64,000 nt of DNA, from assembly GCF_000621665.1 (NCBI RefSeq), contig NZ_JHXQ01000003.1, positions 266,010 to 330,009 on the forward strand. Direction: 5' to 3'. Under the pieces are notes generated by a model, which did not search any database, was not told the origin of the DNA, and worked only from the letters and a program-made list of their open reading frames with translations. Shown piece after piece: positions 50,071 to 59,371 of this stretch; the first letter of the stretch is position 1, and every line of letters starts with the position of its first letter. Source of the DNA: Allorhizobium undicola ORS 992 = ATCC 700741. Its GTDB lineage: Bacteria; Pseudomonadota; Alphaproteobacteria; Rhizobiales; Rhizobiaceae. Position numbers and translations under genes: made by a program.

Positions 50071-52443
50071 TCACGCAATCAGGATGCCCTTTGCGTAAAT
50101 CTCAGGGACGATTTTCTCCGACAGAATCTTGTAGGATGGCTCGATATCGGCTGCGCGAGCCGAGACCCCTATTCCTCGACTTGCAAGCGCCTCCAGCGTG
50201 TTTCGAATCTGAAACCAACCGACATCGGGTCGATTCAGCTTGAATTCGTCTCGCACCGCTTTCGGAATCTGCTTTTTGTCCAGGGCCTCGAAGTATGCCT
50301 TCCAGACGTCAAGGCCGGCGGAAAGAACCTTCTTTGCTTCTTTCGACAGTTTTAACGTCGAAATGTACTCCGACATGAAATTGGACTCAAAGCGATCTGG
50401 TGCGCCCACTTCGTTTTCCTCGAATGGGATGAAGTGGTTTATCAGAGACCAAGTCTTACCTCCCCATACCAAGCCGTTTGCACCCGCGGACAGATTTCGA
50501 TTGTTGAATAGCATCCAGACTAGGCAATCGTTTGCCATTTCTTCCGGAATTTCCTGTGACGGTGCGAGAAATTGATCGCGATCATTAAGCCAAGTCTGTC
50601 GAATAATTCGACGGGCCGTAAAGACAATGGCTGATTGCCGCAGGTTTTCTTCCGTAACGAAAAATCCACCAGCGCTCGCGTAACCAGAGGAGTATAGGAC
50701 TGTGACGTCTGCATTTTGCAAGTCGGAGCCTTTGCTGATCATCCCTCCGATTGCGCCATCTGCCCATCTGGTACCTCGGACATCACCGGTTCGAGTGGTG
50801 GGCTCAAGCGCATTGGTAAGGGGAAGAGCAGGCGTTGTGTTAGACTTCGCCCGCTTGATCCAAGTGTTCAACAGACGCGTTCGGGGAACGTCATAGAAGC
50901 GTTTAGCGCCAATAGGGTTAGCGTGCTTGTCCAAAACTTCAGCTTCGATCTCGAAGGGCTCTTTCCGCTTTCTCGCGGTGTCCCAGATCAAGAAGCCAAT
51001 GGGAAACTCTCCCTTCAGTCCATCAAAAGCACGGCTGTGAACGACGAAGCCCCCGAGATACTTCGCGTTCCAATAGTCCCTGAATTCATCGAAATTTGGC
51101 GCGTTCACATACTTGAGCTTTGAAAACATCGCCACGATGGCGTTCGGCATTTCCGCCTGTATGCGTAGGAGGAACTGGATGAACAACTCGCGTCTTGCGT
51201 AGCCGACGTCACCGCCAAGAGCTCGGCCCACGGCCGTCGTGGCCACGCCTGTTCCGGCATTCATCGCCTCCGCATATGGAGGGTTGATCAGGATAAGAAT
51301 TTTCTCCTTGGCAGTGATCGCCGCCCGTAGCTCCTGCGGAAGCTTGTTAGTCAGGGAATAATCGATTCTGCCGTCTTCGGTGATGTCGTCATTAAGGTAG
51401 TCGTACTGAAACCGGTGGGCTGCGACGCACGTTTTGGTCGCCTTCATCACATCAACATCCGACTGGTCCAGCGTCGACATAAATAGGTTGCGATGGTTTG
51501 AGTGCTTGACTTCAAGGTTGCCCACACCGCAGCACATGTCCCAGACTTTGTAGCGCCTCTGCCAGTTCTTCCCAAGGGTGAACGTCAGATGGTCGTAGGC
51601 CTTATCCACGACGTGCAAAGGCGTGTAGAACGCTCCCTTAAAGACCCTTTCGACTACAGGTATCAGACTGTCTCTGCGTTCAAGGATGTAGTTGCGATAC
51701 TCGTCTTTCGGCGGACGGTGGAAAATCGTCCAGAACCGGCGGTAGCCTTCCAAGCTTCGCAAAGCATGATTTTTTCCGGCAATCTCGAAAACGGGATCGC
51801 CGTCAAGAAATAGCAGTTTCGCTGGCAGATTCTTGTGCGTGGATGCTATGCCATCGTTCATGATGTCGGCAAAGAAGAGAAGATTGTAGCTCTCCGGATC
51901 AACATCCTCGATCTCCTGGCCGATCATCTCGACCCATTTATCGAAGACCTGTTTAAGGTTGTCTGGTGTGATCTGAGTGCGGATGATTGCGCCGGACGCA
52001 ATGGCGTCTTTTACCGTCGTGAGAAATTCCGGCGCGTCGTGTTCGATGTTAAACGCCACGAAGTGTGTGCCAATGTGAATCGAAATGGCGTCGACGGCTT
52101 CCTTGGGTACTTCCGACGCCGATTTGCCCCACTTGATCGTCTTTTTTGAAAGGAATGGAACCACGTGGCTGCTCTGCATAAGGGCCGCCTTTTCCGTGTC
52201 AATCACGCACAGGAGTGCGGGAACATGTTCTCCTTTATTCAGAGCGACTTGCACGTAGTGCAGCAACTGAGTGAACATTTCATAGAATGTCCAAGAGCCA
52301 TTTGCCTTCGCTTCGAACCAAACCTCCTCGGTCTGGATATCGATCAAATTCTTCGAATAGCTTTTTAGACCAAGAGCTTTGATGTAGGCGTCTTTGACGT
52401 CTTCTTCGCTCTTGGCTCGCTTTAAATCAGCATGTAGCGCCAT
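50071..52443 (-). CDS. Putative single-chain DNA methyltransferase/restriction enzyme
   Basis: A 790-residue protein. The adenine-methyltransferase motifs are intact: WDMCCGVGNLE (residues 301-311, SAM binding) and ILINPPYAEAMN (NPPY at 387-390), with the preceding FYTPLHVVDKAYDHL block. The N-terminal 110 residues show D35...E44-A-K46 (FEAK), which fits a PD-(D/E)xK nuclease; the C-terminus (AGANGLVWGGKTWSL...) may recognise DNA. This fits a type IIG-like or single-subunit restriction-modification enzyme; an orphan methyltransferase is the alternative. Codon use is less GC-rich than the chromosomal genes, pointing to transfer. No adjacent partner gene was recognised. Confidence 0.75.
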   Translation of the reverse strand: MALHADLKRAKSEEDVKDAYIKALGLKSYSKNLIDIQTEEVWFEAKANGSWTFYEMFTQLLHYVQVALNKGEHVPALLCVIDTEKAALMQSSHVVPFLSKKTIKWGKSASEVPKEAVDAISIHIGTHFVAFNIEHDAPEFLTTVKDAIASGAIIRTQITPDNLKQVFDKWVEMIGQEIEDVDPESYNLLFFADIMNDGIASTHKNLPAKLLFLDGDPVFEIAGKNHALRSLEGYRRFWTIFHRPPKDEYRNYILERRDSLIPVVERVFKGAFYTPLHVVDKAYDHLTFTLGKNWQRRYKVWDMCCGVGNLEVKHSNHRNLFMSTLDQSDVDVMKATKTCVAAHRFQYDYLNDDITEDGRIDYSLTNKLPQELRAAITAKEKILILINPPYAEAMNAGTGVATTAVGRALGGDVGYARRELFIQFLLRIQAEMPNAIVAMFSKLKYVNAPNFDEFRDYWNAKYLGGFVVHSRAFDGLKGEFPIGFLIWDTARKRKEPFEIEAEVLDKHANPIGAKRFYDVPRTRLLNTWIKRAKSNTTPALPLTNALEPTTRTGDVRGTRWADGAIGGMISKGSDLQNADVTVLYSSGYASAGGFFVTEENLRQSAIVFTARRIIRQTWLNDRDQFLAPSQEIPEEMANDCLVWMLFNNRNLSAGANGLVWGGKTWSLINHFIPFEENEVGAPDRFESNFMSEYISTLKLSKEAKKVLSAGLDVWKAYFEALDKKQIPKAVRDEFKLNRPDVGWFQIRNTLEALASRGIGVSARAADIEPSYKILSEKIVPEIYAKGILIA

Positions 52444-52831
52444 AAAATATACCTGTCAGTCGCCGATCCGCGTTGTTGCATGGCCGGACATTCACACCAT
52501 AGAAACTCAGCTGTATCCTCCTCGGGTTCTGAGACAAGAGCGTAGATACAGCGAAGGCTTCGAGCCCATGTTTCTACACGGCAAATCGCGGCGTTGGAAT
52601 CTGCAATCTCGGCGAGTGGGAATGAAGAATCTCACGCGATCTGGCAACCGAGCCAAGGTCCGAACAAACGGTCCAATGGCCTCTCGGCTGGTATCTGACG
52701 GCTAACTTATCCATGAAATGGCCGATGCTTAGAACGCAGTGATAAGCTGTATTCGGTCTATACAGCTCACTTTTTCTTTGTTTTCCTGACCGCCGGCAGG
52801 CACGCTTGGTGTATTCCTCTGAGTGCCTGCG
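52444..52831. other. Divergent intergenic region in the mobile element
   Basis: 388 bp between the minus-strand methyltransferase and plus-strand small genes. It must hold their promoters. No repeat, tRNA or clear gene was seen. Confidence 0.5.
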
Positions 52832-53113
52832 ATGCCCCAGACTGATTACCAGTCCCTCCCTCCGATAATTCAAGACCTCATCCTTGATGACCAGATACCG
52901 AGCATGGAAGCAGGTCTTCTCCATGCCGAGCAGACCCGTCCCGACGATCCTCTTCTTCCTGCAGGCTGGGCGATTCTCTATGCGATGAAGCATGAGCGCC
53001 AGTGCCGACAGGATGCCTATGCAGCCATGCTCGATGCCGACCCCGATGAGGTGGATGCGTTGTTTGCGGCGGAGAACACTCGTCGCATGGGAGGCCGCCA
53101 TGCAGGAGTATGA
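52832..53113 (+). CDS. Unrecognised small protein (mobile element)
   Basis: A 93-residue, charge-balanced helical protein (MPQTDYQSLPPIIQDLILDD...), with ATG 52832 preferred. There is no signal or membrane segment. It overlaps the next gene by 14 bases, and begins the plus-strand run that leads to the relaxase. I do not recognise the family. Confidence 0.6.
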   Translation: MPQTDYQSLPPIIQDLILDDQIPSMEAGLLHAEQTRPDDPLLPAGWAILYAMKHERQCRQDAYAAMLDADPDEVDALFAAENTRRMGGRHAGV

Positions 53114-53363
53114 ACGCCAGATCGTCATCACCAACCAAGGCCCGCTGGCCGCCGCCGTTCTCAAGGTCATCAGGCTCCCCGGAAGCTGGTACGCGGTAAT
53201 CTGGGAAAACCCGGAGCGATACGCGAGCTTCTCTCAAAACGCATCGCCACGAAACGGCGGTTTCGAGCATATGTCCGACCGCGATTTCCTCGACCGTGTC
53301 CAACTCGTCGCCAGCTTCACTCAAGGGGTGGATTTCGATTTCGAGGAGGCCCTGGATGCGTAG
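53100..53363 (+). CDS. Unrecognised small protein (mobile element)
   Basis: An 87-residue protein starting MQEYERQIVITNQGPLAAAV with GGAGG upstream. It has mixed beta/helix character and an acidic C-terminus (DFDFEEALDA). It overlaps both neighbours slightly, suggesting an operon. No family recognised. Confidence 0.65.
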   Translation: MQEYERQIVITNQGPLAAAVLKVIRLPGSWYAVIWENPERYASFSQNASPRNGGFEHMSDRDFLDRVQLVASFTQGVDFDFEEALDA

Positions 53364-53718
53364 ACCCATCTACTTCATGCTCGTTCGCCTTGATAACGGT
53401 GACTTGGCGTCACTGACCATCATCCGGGAGCCAACGGCGTTCTTTGCCCAGTTGGCGTCCTTTGGCTTCACGGAACACGCGAGCGCGTCATCGCCACTGC
53501 TGAAGGATATGCAAACAGGCGCATTCCTCGACACAGTCGCTGACGTTTTCAGCGTCCGCGTCCCGCAAAACCGCCCATTCACATACATGGTCCCCGAGGG
53601 AATGAGCCGTGCCGACTGGCTGGCCGCAATGGAGGAGAAGGCCCGTGATCCGCGCTTTGGGCTCGTGGAGCGCGACGGCCAAATCTCTTACTGCATGATC
53701 GTTCCTCGGCTCAGGTGA
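53356..53718 (+). CDS. Unrecognised small protein upstream of the relaxase gene
   Basis: A 120-residue protein from ATG 53356 (MRRPIYFMLVRLDNGDLASL), preceded by GGAGG; it overlaps the previous gene by eight bases. It is soluble. The following relaxase gene starts nine bases later, so it may be a mobilisation accessory protein; that is inference from position. Confidence 0.6.
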   Translation: MRRPIYFMLVRLDNGDLASLTIIREPTAFFAQLASFGFTEHASASSPLLKDMQTGAFLDTVADVFSVRVPQNRPFTYMVPEGMSRADWLAAMEEKARDPRFGLVERDGQISYCMIVPRLR

Positions 53719-53727
53719 GGCGCGCTC

Positions 53728-54885
53728 ATGGCATACCAGTTCGCGCGCATTGAGCTCTACAGCCGCTCCGGCAAGTCGGGACGGACGACGGACTACATCT
53801 TCGATGAAGTCACACGGGTTCCGTCTGCCTCTGTCCATGTGCCGTCGCCGAAACCGCCAGAAGTCGTATACGGTCTCCACCCCGATGCGGTGAGGGGGCT
53901 GCACGACGAGCGGGCGTCTGCGGCCAAGACATCAAGAACCGACAGGAACGGCAAGACGTCTCTCAAGGCGATCCGCAAAGACCAGAACACACTGGCCGGT
54001 CTGATATTTTCTCATCCCGTGAGCATGGATGAATACCGCGGCAGCGCCGACGTCCGCCGCGACGTCTCGGATTGGGAACAGCGATCAATCGAATGGCTGC
54101 GGGCGCAATACGGTGATCGCCTGGTGTCGGTCGTTCGCCATACCGATGAAAGCCATCCCCACCTTCACGCCTACCTGCTTCCTGATGATGTCGAGATGCG
54201 CGCCGGTCTTCTGCACCCGGGATATCCCGCGAAGAATGCCGTCGTTGCCGCTGGACCGCTTCCCGGGGAAGACAAGAAGGCAATGGGAAAGCGCGCTGAC
54301 CGTGCCTACGTGGCGGGCATGCGGGCATGGCTGGACGACTACCACACGAAAGTGGCGATCCCAGCCGGCCTGACCCGCCTCGGTGCTGGCAAGCGCCGCC
54401 TGACGCGAGCGCAGTGGCACCAGGAAAAAGCCCAAGCGGCGGCGCTCAAGGAGGCTCTGGAGCGGGCACGGGTCGTTGAGGCAAAGGGGCGCGCCTACAT
54501 TGATCTCACGAAGAAGAAGGCTGCGGCGATCGAGTCGGACGCTGCGAAGGCAAAGGCCTCGGCGGACCGGTTCAAGGGCGTCGGTGGCGCTGTCCGCGCC
54601 GTCGTCGATGGCGCACGCGAATCCGCCCTACGAGACAGTCTGCGACAGGAATACGCCGCTGCCGTCACCGCCACCAAAGCCGCCCTCGAGAAGGCGAGGT
54701 CCGACGCTGACCGCGAACGGATCGCACGACGTGAGATCGAGAAGAAGGCTGCCGAACAACGCCACGCGCTGCGGCTCCAGGCACAGCGTCTCGCCTCGGC
54801 TCAACAGAAAATTCGAGATTTATCGCGCGCCCTTGCCGCTGCGGTGGACGAGCCACGACCAATATCGGGAGGGATGACGCCATGA
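53728..54885 (+). CDS. MobV/Pre-type relaxase
   Basis: A 385-residue mobilisation protein. The HTDESHPHLHAYLLP segment (His138, Asp140, Glu141, Pro144, His145, His147) matches the HxDExxPHxH metal-binding motif of MobV (Pre/Mob) relaxases, which nick DNA at oriT. The N-terminus has the usual aromatic/arginine start, and the last 170 residues are a long charged coiled coil (ALKEALERARVVEAKGRAYI...). The nearest oriT should lie upstream, in 52444-53728 or before; none was identified. It overlaps the next gene as ATGA. Confidence 0.8.
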   Translation: MAYQFARIELYSRSGKSGRTTDYIFDEVTRVPSASVHVPSPKPPEVVYGLHPDAVRGLHDERASAAKTSRTDRNGKTSLKAIRKDQNTLAGLIFSHPVSMDEYRGSADVRRDVSDWEQRSIEWLRAQYGDRLVSVVRHTDESHPHLHAYLLPDDVEMRAGLLHPGYPAKNAVVAAGPLPGEDKKAMGKRADRAYVAGMRAWLDDYHTKVAIPAGLTRLGAGKRRLTRAQWHQEKAQAAALKEALERARVVEAKGRAYIDLTKKKAAAIESDAAKAKASADRFKGVGGAVRAVVDGARESALRDSLRQEYAAAVTATKAALEKARSDADRERIARREIEKKAAEQRHALRLQAQRLASAQQKIRDLSRALAAAVDEPRPISGGMTP

Positions 54886-55547
54886 CGGTGGGCGAAGAGA
54901 TTTTCTTGCAGAATGCCCGCGCGATCCTGCGCGACATTGGGATGCCCCATCTCGATTGGGCGCATGGAGCGGCGGTCAACATCGTGCGTCGATCCATGAA
55001 TGTCCGGGACAGGCCCACTCACCACCAGCAGGCATTTCTAGAAGCCGAGGCTCCTGCGCTACTGGCGTATTTGGAGACCTTGGCTGAATCTGGAGAGATC
55101 GCGGCCTGGAGGACGCTGGACGCCCGTGTCAGGCTTCATGCTGAAGTCCTTCGGGAAAGCGGTATGCATCCATGCGCTCGCCCGCGTCTCGCGGCTATCT
55201 GGCACGTCCTCCCTGAGCTCGCGGCCCTCGGACAGCTCATCATCGATCGCGTTGCCGAGAAAGACGAACCCACGCCCGATGCCGCGCCGGTCTTTTCAGA
55301 CGTCACGGCGGAAACAGGTGGCGATGGAGAGAAAGGCAGTTCCGGAAAGGCAGGGTCAGCGACGTCGCATAGACCTCCACGGTCACCACGTCTTGCATTT
55401 CCGCCTGTAACCGTGACGCCAACACCTGCCGAGGAAAAGGCGCTCGATCTCAAAGACCAGAAATTAGATGACGACATCTCGTCTCCCGATGGTCCCGAGA
55501 CGCAAAACGGTGTGACGGGGCCGCGACCTGACGGGGGCTTCAAATGA
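54882..55547 (+). CDS. Unrecognised protein between relaxase and DotA/TraY-like genes
   Basis: A 221-residue protein. The first 125 residues are helical (MTVGEEIFLQNARAILRDIGM...); the C-terminal 90 are low-complexity and Pro/Ser/Thr/Asp-rich. No membrane helix. Overlaps on both sides indicate an operon. No family recognised; a conjugation accessory role is suggested only by context. Confidence 0.65.
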   Translation: MTVGEEIFLQNARAILRDIGMPHLDWAHGAAVNIVRRSMNVRDRPTHHQQAFLEAEAPALLAYLETLAESGEIAAWRTLDARVRLHAEVLRESGMHPCARPRLAAIWHVLPELAALGQLIIDRVAEKDEPTPDAAPVFSDVTAETGGDGEKGSSGKAGSATSHRPPRSPRLAFPPVTVTPTPAEEKALDLKDQKLDDDISSPDGPETQNGVTGPRPDGGFK

Positions 55548-57505
55548 TGGACCTGTTTGCCCAACCATCTGCCTCTAACTGGGCCTGGCGTCTGGTTACT
55601 GCCGTCCTGCCGTCTGACGCAACGTCGGCTTGGGGGCAGACGCTGCAGGTCTTTACATCAACGCTGTTTGCCTTCTGCGCGGTCCTGATCGCCTACAATA
55701 CGATTTCGGGTATCGTGCAGAGCGCCTATACCGGCAGGACACTCGGAGACCGCTGGCACCAGATATGGACGCCATTGCGGATCATCGTCGGTGCCGGCCT
55801 CTTGATACCGATGCCATCGACCGGATTTTCACCGGTGCATTATCTACTCAGGGACGTTGTTGCACGGGGCGGCATCAATCTGGCTGACGCTTCATGGAAC
55901 GTTTTTGTCAAAACAGTTGCCTCTGGCGAGGCCACAATTCTCCCGACGTCGTCTTCGGGATCGACGGTTGCGATGACAATCCTTCAGCATGAGATTTGCG
56001 CTGCCGTCTACAATCAGGCCGGTTCGACCTGGGGCTGGGAGGCACGGTTGCCTCAGCCTGGCGGAAGTGTGGAGGGGCTTGGAATCCCCGGTTATGCGCA
56101 GAAAGTGACCTGGAGCTACGGGCCGACGTGCGGTCATTTCGCCTATACGATCCCGGATGATCGAAAGGCATTCGCAATCGCACGGCGTGAGGCCGTGGCG
56201 GAAATTGTTTCCGCGTATCGGATTGAGGCGCAGCGTTACGCGAACCTGGCGGCGCATACGTCAGGTCTTTCATCCGCCGAAGCCGTGACCAAGGCGATCT
56301 CCGGAAAGGTGCTCTCCTCGACGATCGTGCAGGATGTCCGCGCACGTGGAACGGCGTTCGATGCAAAGGTGTCCGCCGCCGCGAAGGTGGAAGCGGCGAA
56401 GGTGCAGGCGGAATCACGGTCCAGATTGGTGGAGAACGCGAAGCAGGAAGGTTTCCTTTCGGCCGGCTCGTACTTCCGGGCGTTGGGGCAGATCAGCGAA
56501 CTCACGACGGCGATGACGAATGAATTGCCGGAAGACGTCGCGCCACGAACTGACGGCGATTTCGCGGGGGCCTTGGATCGTGCGTTCTCCATCTTGAGGC
56601 TGCAGGTATCCGGGGAGGCGGATAGAGCCAGCCTTTCAGCCAATGATTTCGCGGCCGCGGGTGATGATGGATCGAATTTCCTGGTGAAACTGCTCGCGCC
56701 GATAACACGAGGTCTCGCCGAATGGGGGGCGACGTCCGCATCGCAGTCGGGTGACGCGATGTCGAACCAAATCTCATCGGGTCACGCGATGTTGTCCATT
56801 GCCTGGACGGCGATCGCCGCGGGAGCCGCGTTGATGGTGGCGTCATCGAACTGGTTTTCATCAGCCGTCGGCGCAGGCGGCGCGGCGGATTTCCTCCTGG
56901 GCTGGGGAAACTGGGCGATCGGAGGCATCATGTTCATTGGTGCGCTGCGCGCCTATGTGATCCCAATCCTTCCATTTCTGTTTGTTCTGGCCGCTGGTAT
57001 CGCTCTTATTGCCGCCTTGCTGGAGGCAATGATCGCACTCCCACTGTGGTGCCTCAAGTGGATGAAGATGGAAGGCGGCGAAGACTTCGCCAGCGAAGGC
57101 ACGCGCATGGGGATGTTGCTGACCGTCAACATCTTCCTGCGCCCGTCCCTTGCGATCCTTGCCTATTGCGGTTCTTACCCAGTCTTCGACGTCGTACTCA
57201 GAACCATGGATTCGATGTGGGCAACCACGTTCCTCGCTCAGACCGGTGGCGCAGTCGTCGGTCTGATCGGCTTCCTTACCATGTCCATCATCCAACTGTT
57301 CCTTACCTGGTACATATCGCTGAAACTGTTTGGTCAGTCCTGGGCGTTGCCGGATCGCATCCTCGGCTGGCTCGGACTGCCGGGAACGGCTGGCGAGGCG
57401 GGCATAGCATCTGGGGCGATCGGCGGAATGCTTTCCCTTGCCGGACGCGGGCTTCTGCCCAAGACTGGAATGGCGATGTTGGCCAAAGGAGGAAAGTCGA
57501 AGTGA
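55544..57505 (+). CDS. DotA/TraY-type conjugal transfer membrane protein
   Basis: A 653-residue protein with membrane helices near 38-56 and 78-92 and several in the C-terminal third (for example LPFLFVLAAGIALIAALLEAMIALPLW). The N-terminal WHQIWTPLRIIVGAGLLIPM is the hallmark of the DotA/TraY family of type IV-B (IncI-like, Dot/Icm) secretion systems. The central region (180-380) is helical and soluble. No other Dot/Icm-type genes were recognised in the window, so the system is either incomplete or continues elsewhere. Confidence 0.8.
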   Translation: MMDLFAQPSASNWAWRLVTAVLPSDATSAWGQTLQVFTSTLFAFCAVLIAYNTISGIVQSAYTGRTLGDRWHQIWTPLRIIVGAGLLIPMPSTGFSPVHYLLRDVVARGGINLADASWNVFVKTVASGEATILPTSSSGSTVAMTILQHEICAAVYNQAGSTWGWEARLPQPGGSVEGLGIPGYAQKVTWSYGPTCGHFAYTIPDDRKAFAIARREAVAEIVSAYRIEAQRYANLAAHTSGLSSAEAVTKAISGKVLSSTIVQDVRARGTAFDAKVSAAAKVEAAKVQAESRSRLVENAKQEGFLSAGSYFRALGQISELTTAMTNELPEDVAPRTDGDFAGALDRAFSILRLQVSGEADRASLSANDFAAAGDDGSNFLVKLLAPITRGLAEWGATSASQSGDAMSNQISSGHAMLSIAWTAIAAGAALMVASSNWFSSAVGAGGAADFLLGWGNWAIGGIMFIGALRAYVIPILPFLFVLAAGIALIAALLEAMIALPLWCLKWMKMEGGEDFASEGTRMGMLLTVNIFLRPSLAILAYCGSYPVFDVVLRTMDSMWATTFLAQTGGAVVGLIGFLTMSIIQLFLTWYISLKLFGQSWALPDRILGWLGLPGTAGEAGIASGAIGGMLSLAGRGLLPKTGMAMLAKGGKSK

Positions 57506-57789
57506 AGGTGCGAACGAAATTGAGCCTGGCTGTTACCTTTGGGACGATCCTCATCGAACTATCCCTGTTTGGCGCTCTGTGGCTTCTATTCCTCTTTGCG
57601 TGGCCGTTGATGGCGGCATTCGACCGCGACTGGATGCATGGCTCTCTGAGCGTGTTGGAACAGGGCGTAAGCCTGTCACTTACGGTCGCCATCCCGATCT
57701 TTTTGTACTGGGCGTACCCTCGGGTGTCTGACGTTTTGCGGACACAGATGTGCTGGGCGCTCGTCCGCCATTTTTATGGAAGGGTCTGA
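57502..57789 (+). CDS. Small membrane protein of the DotA/TraY operon
   Basis: A 95-residue protein from GTG 57502, which overlaps the preceding stop; AAGGAGG lies just upstream. Two membrane helices (about 12-38 and 60-75). The frame extends back inside the upstream gene but that part is a shadow. No family recognised. Confidence 0.65.
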   Translation: MKVRTKLSLAVTFGTILIELSLFGALWLLFLFAWPLMAAFDRDWMHGSLSVLEQGVSLSLTVAIPIFLYWAYPRVSDVLRTQMCWALVRHFYGRV

Positions 57790-57793
57790 CGCC

Positions 57794-58036
57794 ATGAAAA
57801 AGGTAGTCCTCTGGGCAATTGGCGGCTTTGGTCTGGCGGTCATCTGCGGGCTGATGGGGCTGGCGCATCTGTCTGCATCGATCGTTACGCTCACCGTCTT
57901 CTGCGCGACGCCTGCGATATTGTTCCATTTTTCGGCTTGGTGTTTCGGCTTCATCGGGTCATTGCCGGATCGTATACTTAGTTGGTTGCATCCCCCTGGC
58001 GCAGTTGTGGGCCTTGGAGAGGAGCGCGATAGATGA
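57794..58036 (+). CDS. Small membrane protein
   Basis: An 80-residue protein, MKKVVLWAIGGFGLAVICGL onward, with two hydrophobic helices (3-25 and 30-60). ATG 57794 is preferred over 57776. Its stop overlaps the next start. No family recognised; it may be a transfer-apparatus membrane component. Confidence 0.6.
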   Translation: MKKVVLWAIGGFGLAVICGLMGLAHLSASIVTLTVFCATPAILFHFSAWCFGFIGSLPDRILSWLHPPGAVVGLGEERDR

Positions 58037-58437
58037 AGTCCATCTTGATTGCCTTCCTAGTTCTGTCGGCGTCAATTACGGGGGTAGCGGACGCGGCCTC
58101 AGTTGATCTCCGATATATGGCCCCTGATATCCATATTGAAATCGTGCCCCAGCCAGCGCGCACGATTACGAAGCCGAATGGAAGGCAGTATCGATACTTT
58201 GGTTGGGCCGATCGGATCACCTACACCACAGGCTTGCCCGACAGAAAAATACACGGCTTCTGGGGATTTCACGGATTGGAGTTTCGTGGTCTGCCGTCCT
58301 GGCTACGAGAGGTTAAAACCAGCGCTGGAAGAGACCTAGTCGGATCGCCTCAGCCAGGAACGTTCACGATCCAGATGTACCAGGATGGCAAGCACATTCC
58401 AACGTTGGATATGCCTATGACTTTCATTCCACGGTAG
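58033..58437 (+). CDS. Exported small protein of the transfer operon
   Basis: A 134-residue protein with a signal peptide (MKSILIAFLVLSASITGVADA, cleavage before AS). The C-terminus is PGTFTIQMYQDGKHIPTLDM. An overlapping frame (58103-58339) also reads well as protein, so either it is a true shadow, or the gene carries a compensating frameshift. No family recognised. Confidence 0.55.
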   Translation: MKSILIAFLVLSASITGVADAASVDLRYMAPDIHIEIVPQPARTITKPNGRQYRYFGWADRITYTTGLPDRKIHGFWGFHGLEFRGLPSWLREVKTSAGRDLVGSPQPGTFTIQMYQDGKHIPTLDMPMTFIPR

Positions 58438-59026
58438 GATCGACTGCATAGTATATGGAAGCCCCCCGAAATCTTTGGCGCTCTCGACCGCCGAAGGGAT
58501 TTTGGCGTTCCGCTCGGTTCGCGTCGGTCTATCGGTGTGGTGGTCACGAGAACCACAGCAGACGTCGAGATTATCCCGACGTCAGTACCCGCATGGATGC
58601 CGTGTGACAGTCAGCCCCGCCGATTTTCCGGAATTCCCGTTTCATCAACTCGCAGTCAAAATGACGGATGCCGGCACGGGCCAAAATACCGGTCGGATTC
58701 TCGCGTTCGATGTTGTCCAAGGGCGTCGATAGATACGAAGAAATCACAATTTGTATTTTGTAACTTCTTATTATTGCTCAATAATTTCGATTTTCTGTTG
58801 ACTGGCGCATTGGTCCCGTGCATTATCAATTCATCGAAGGGACGCAAGGAACTTCGTGGATTGAAACAACAGAAAGCCGGTATTCGCTCCCTGTAAGGGA
58901 TTAGGATAGATCAGGTCTTCGGGCCGAAATATCTGGGTATCGTTCCCCCTGAGGGATAGTTTCGACCGCCATTGAGGCGGCTCTGAAATATACGTGTTTC
59001 TCGTTGACCGCCGTCTGGCGGATAGG
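58438..59026. other. Gap between convergent operons of the mobile element
   Basis: About 590 bp. Two frames (58475-58732 and 58537-58896) partly look coding (for example VSPADFPEFPFHQLAVKMTDAGTG), perhaps a decayed, frameshifted gene. The section 58740-58830 is AT-rich. A small CCGCC/GGCGG hairpin lies near 58968-58983. Confidence 0.4.
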
Positions 59027-59052
59027 AAAGGGTGGCAGAGATGCCGCCCTTT
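59027..59052. terminator. Bidirectional terminator
   Basis: AAAGGGTGGCA and TGCCGCCCTTT form an 11-bp stem (with one G-U pair) around a GAGA loop, followed by TCATTTTT. It faces the minus-strand gene that ends at 59053. Confidence 0.75.
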
Positions 59053-59367
59053 TCATTTTTCGTCGATCATGGACGCCATCTTGTCCTTGATCTGGTCTCC
59101 GTCGAATCCTTTCTCGAAGAGAACCATACTCACGAGTGTCCGGACGATTTTGATGACGTCCTGGCTCCGAGCATCGACATCGGCATCTGGCGCGAGTTTC
59201 CCGATGTAGACCTTCATCATACGCTCAAGACCGCCCTCTTCTACGGCAGCCATATAGGCGTCAGCGACGGCGCGGGCATCGGGGCGGCGGAGGGCTTTCG
59301 CCTTCCGCCTATTTTTGGCTGCATATGCCGCCTGACGCTTCTTGTAGTCCAATGCGAAGTCCGCCAC
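59053..59367 (-). CDS. Unrecognised small basic protein
   Basis: A 104-residue helical protein; the first 45 residues are Lys/Arg/Ala-rich (YKKRQAAYAAKNRRKAKALRRP). A DNA- or RNA-binding role is possible from charge alone. It lies four bases after the next upstream gene on this strand, in a run of small minus-strand genes. Confidence 0.6.
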   Translation of the reverse strand: MADFALDYKKRQAAYAAKNRRKAKALRRPDARAVADAYMAAVEEGGLERMMKVYIGKLAPDADVDARSQDVIKIVRTLVSMVLFEKGFDGDQIKDKMASMIDEK

Positions 59368-59371
59368 CGAG

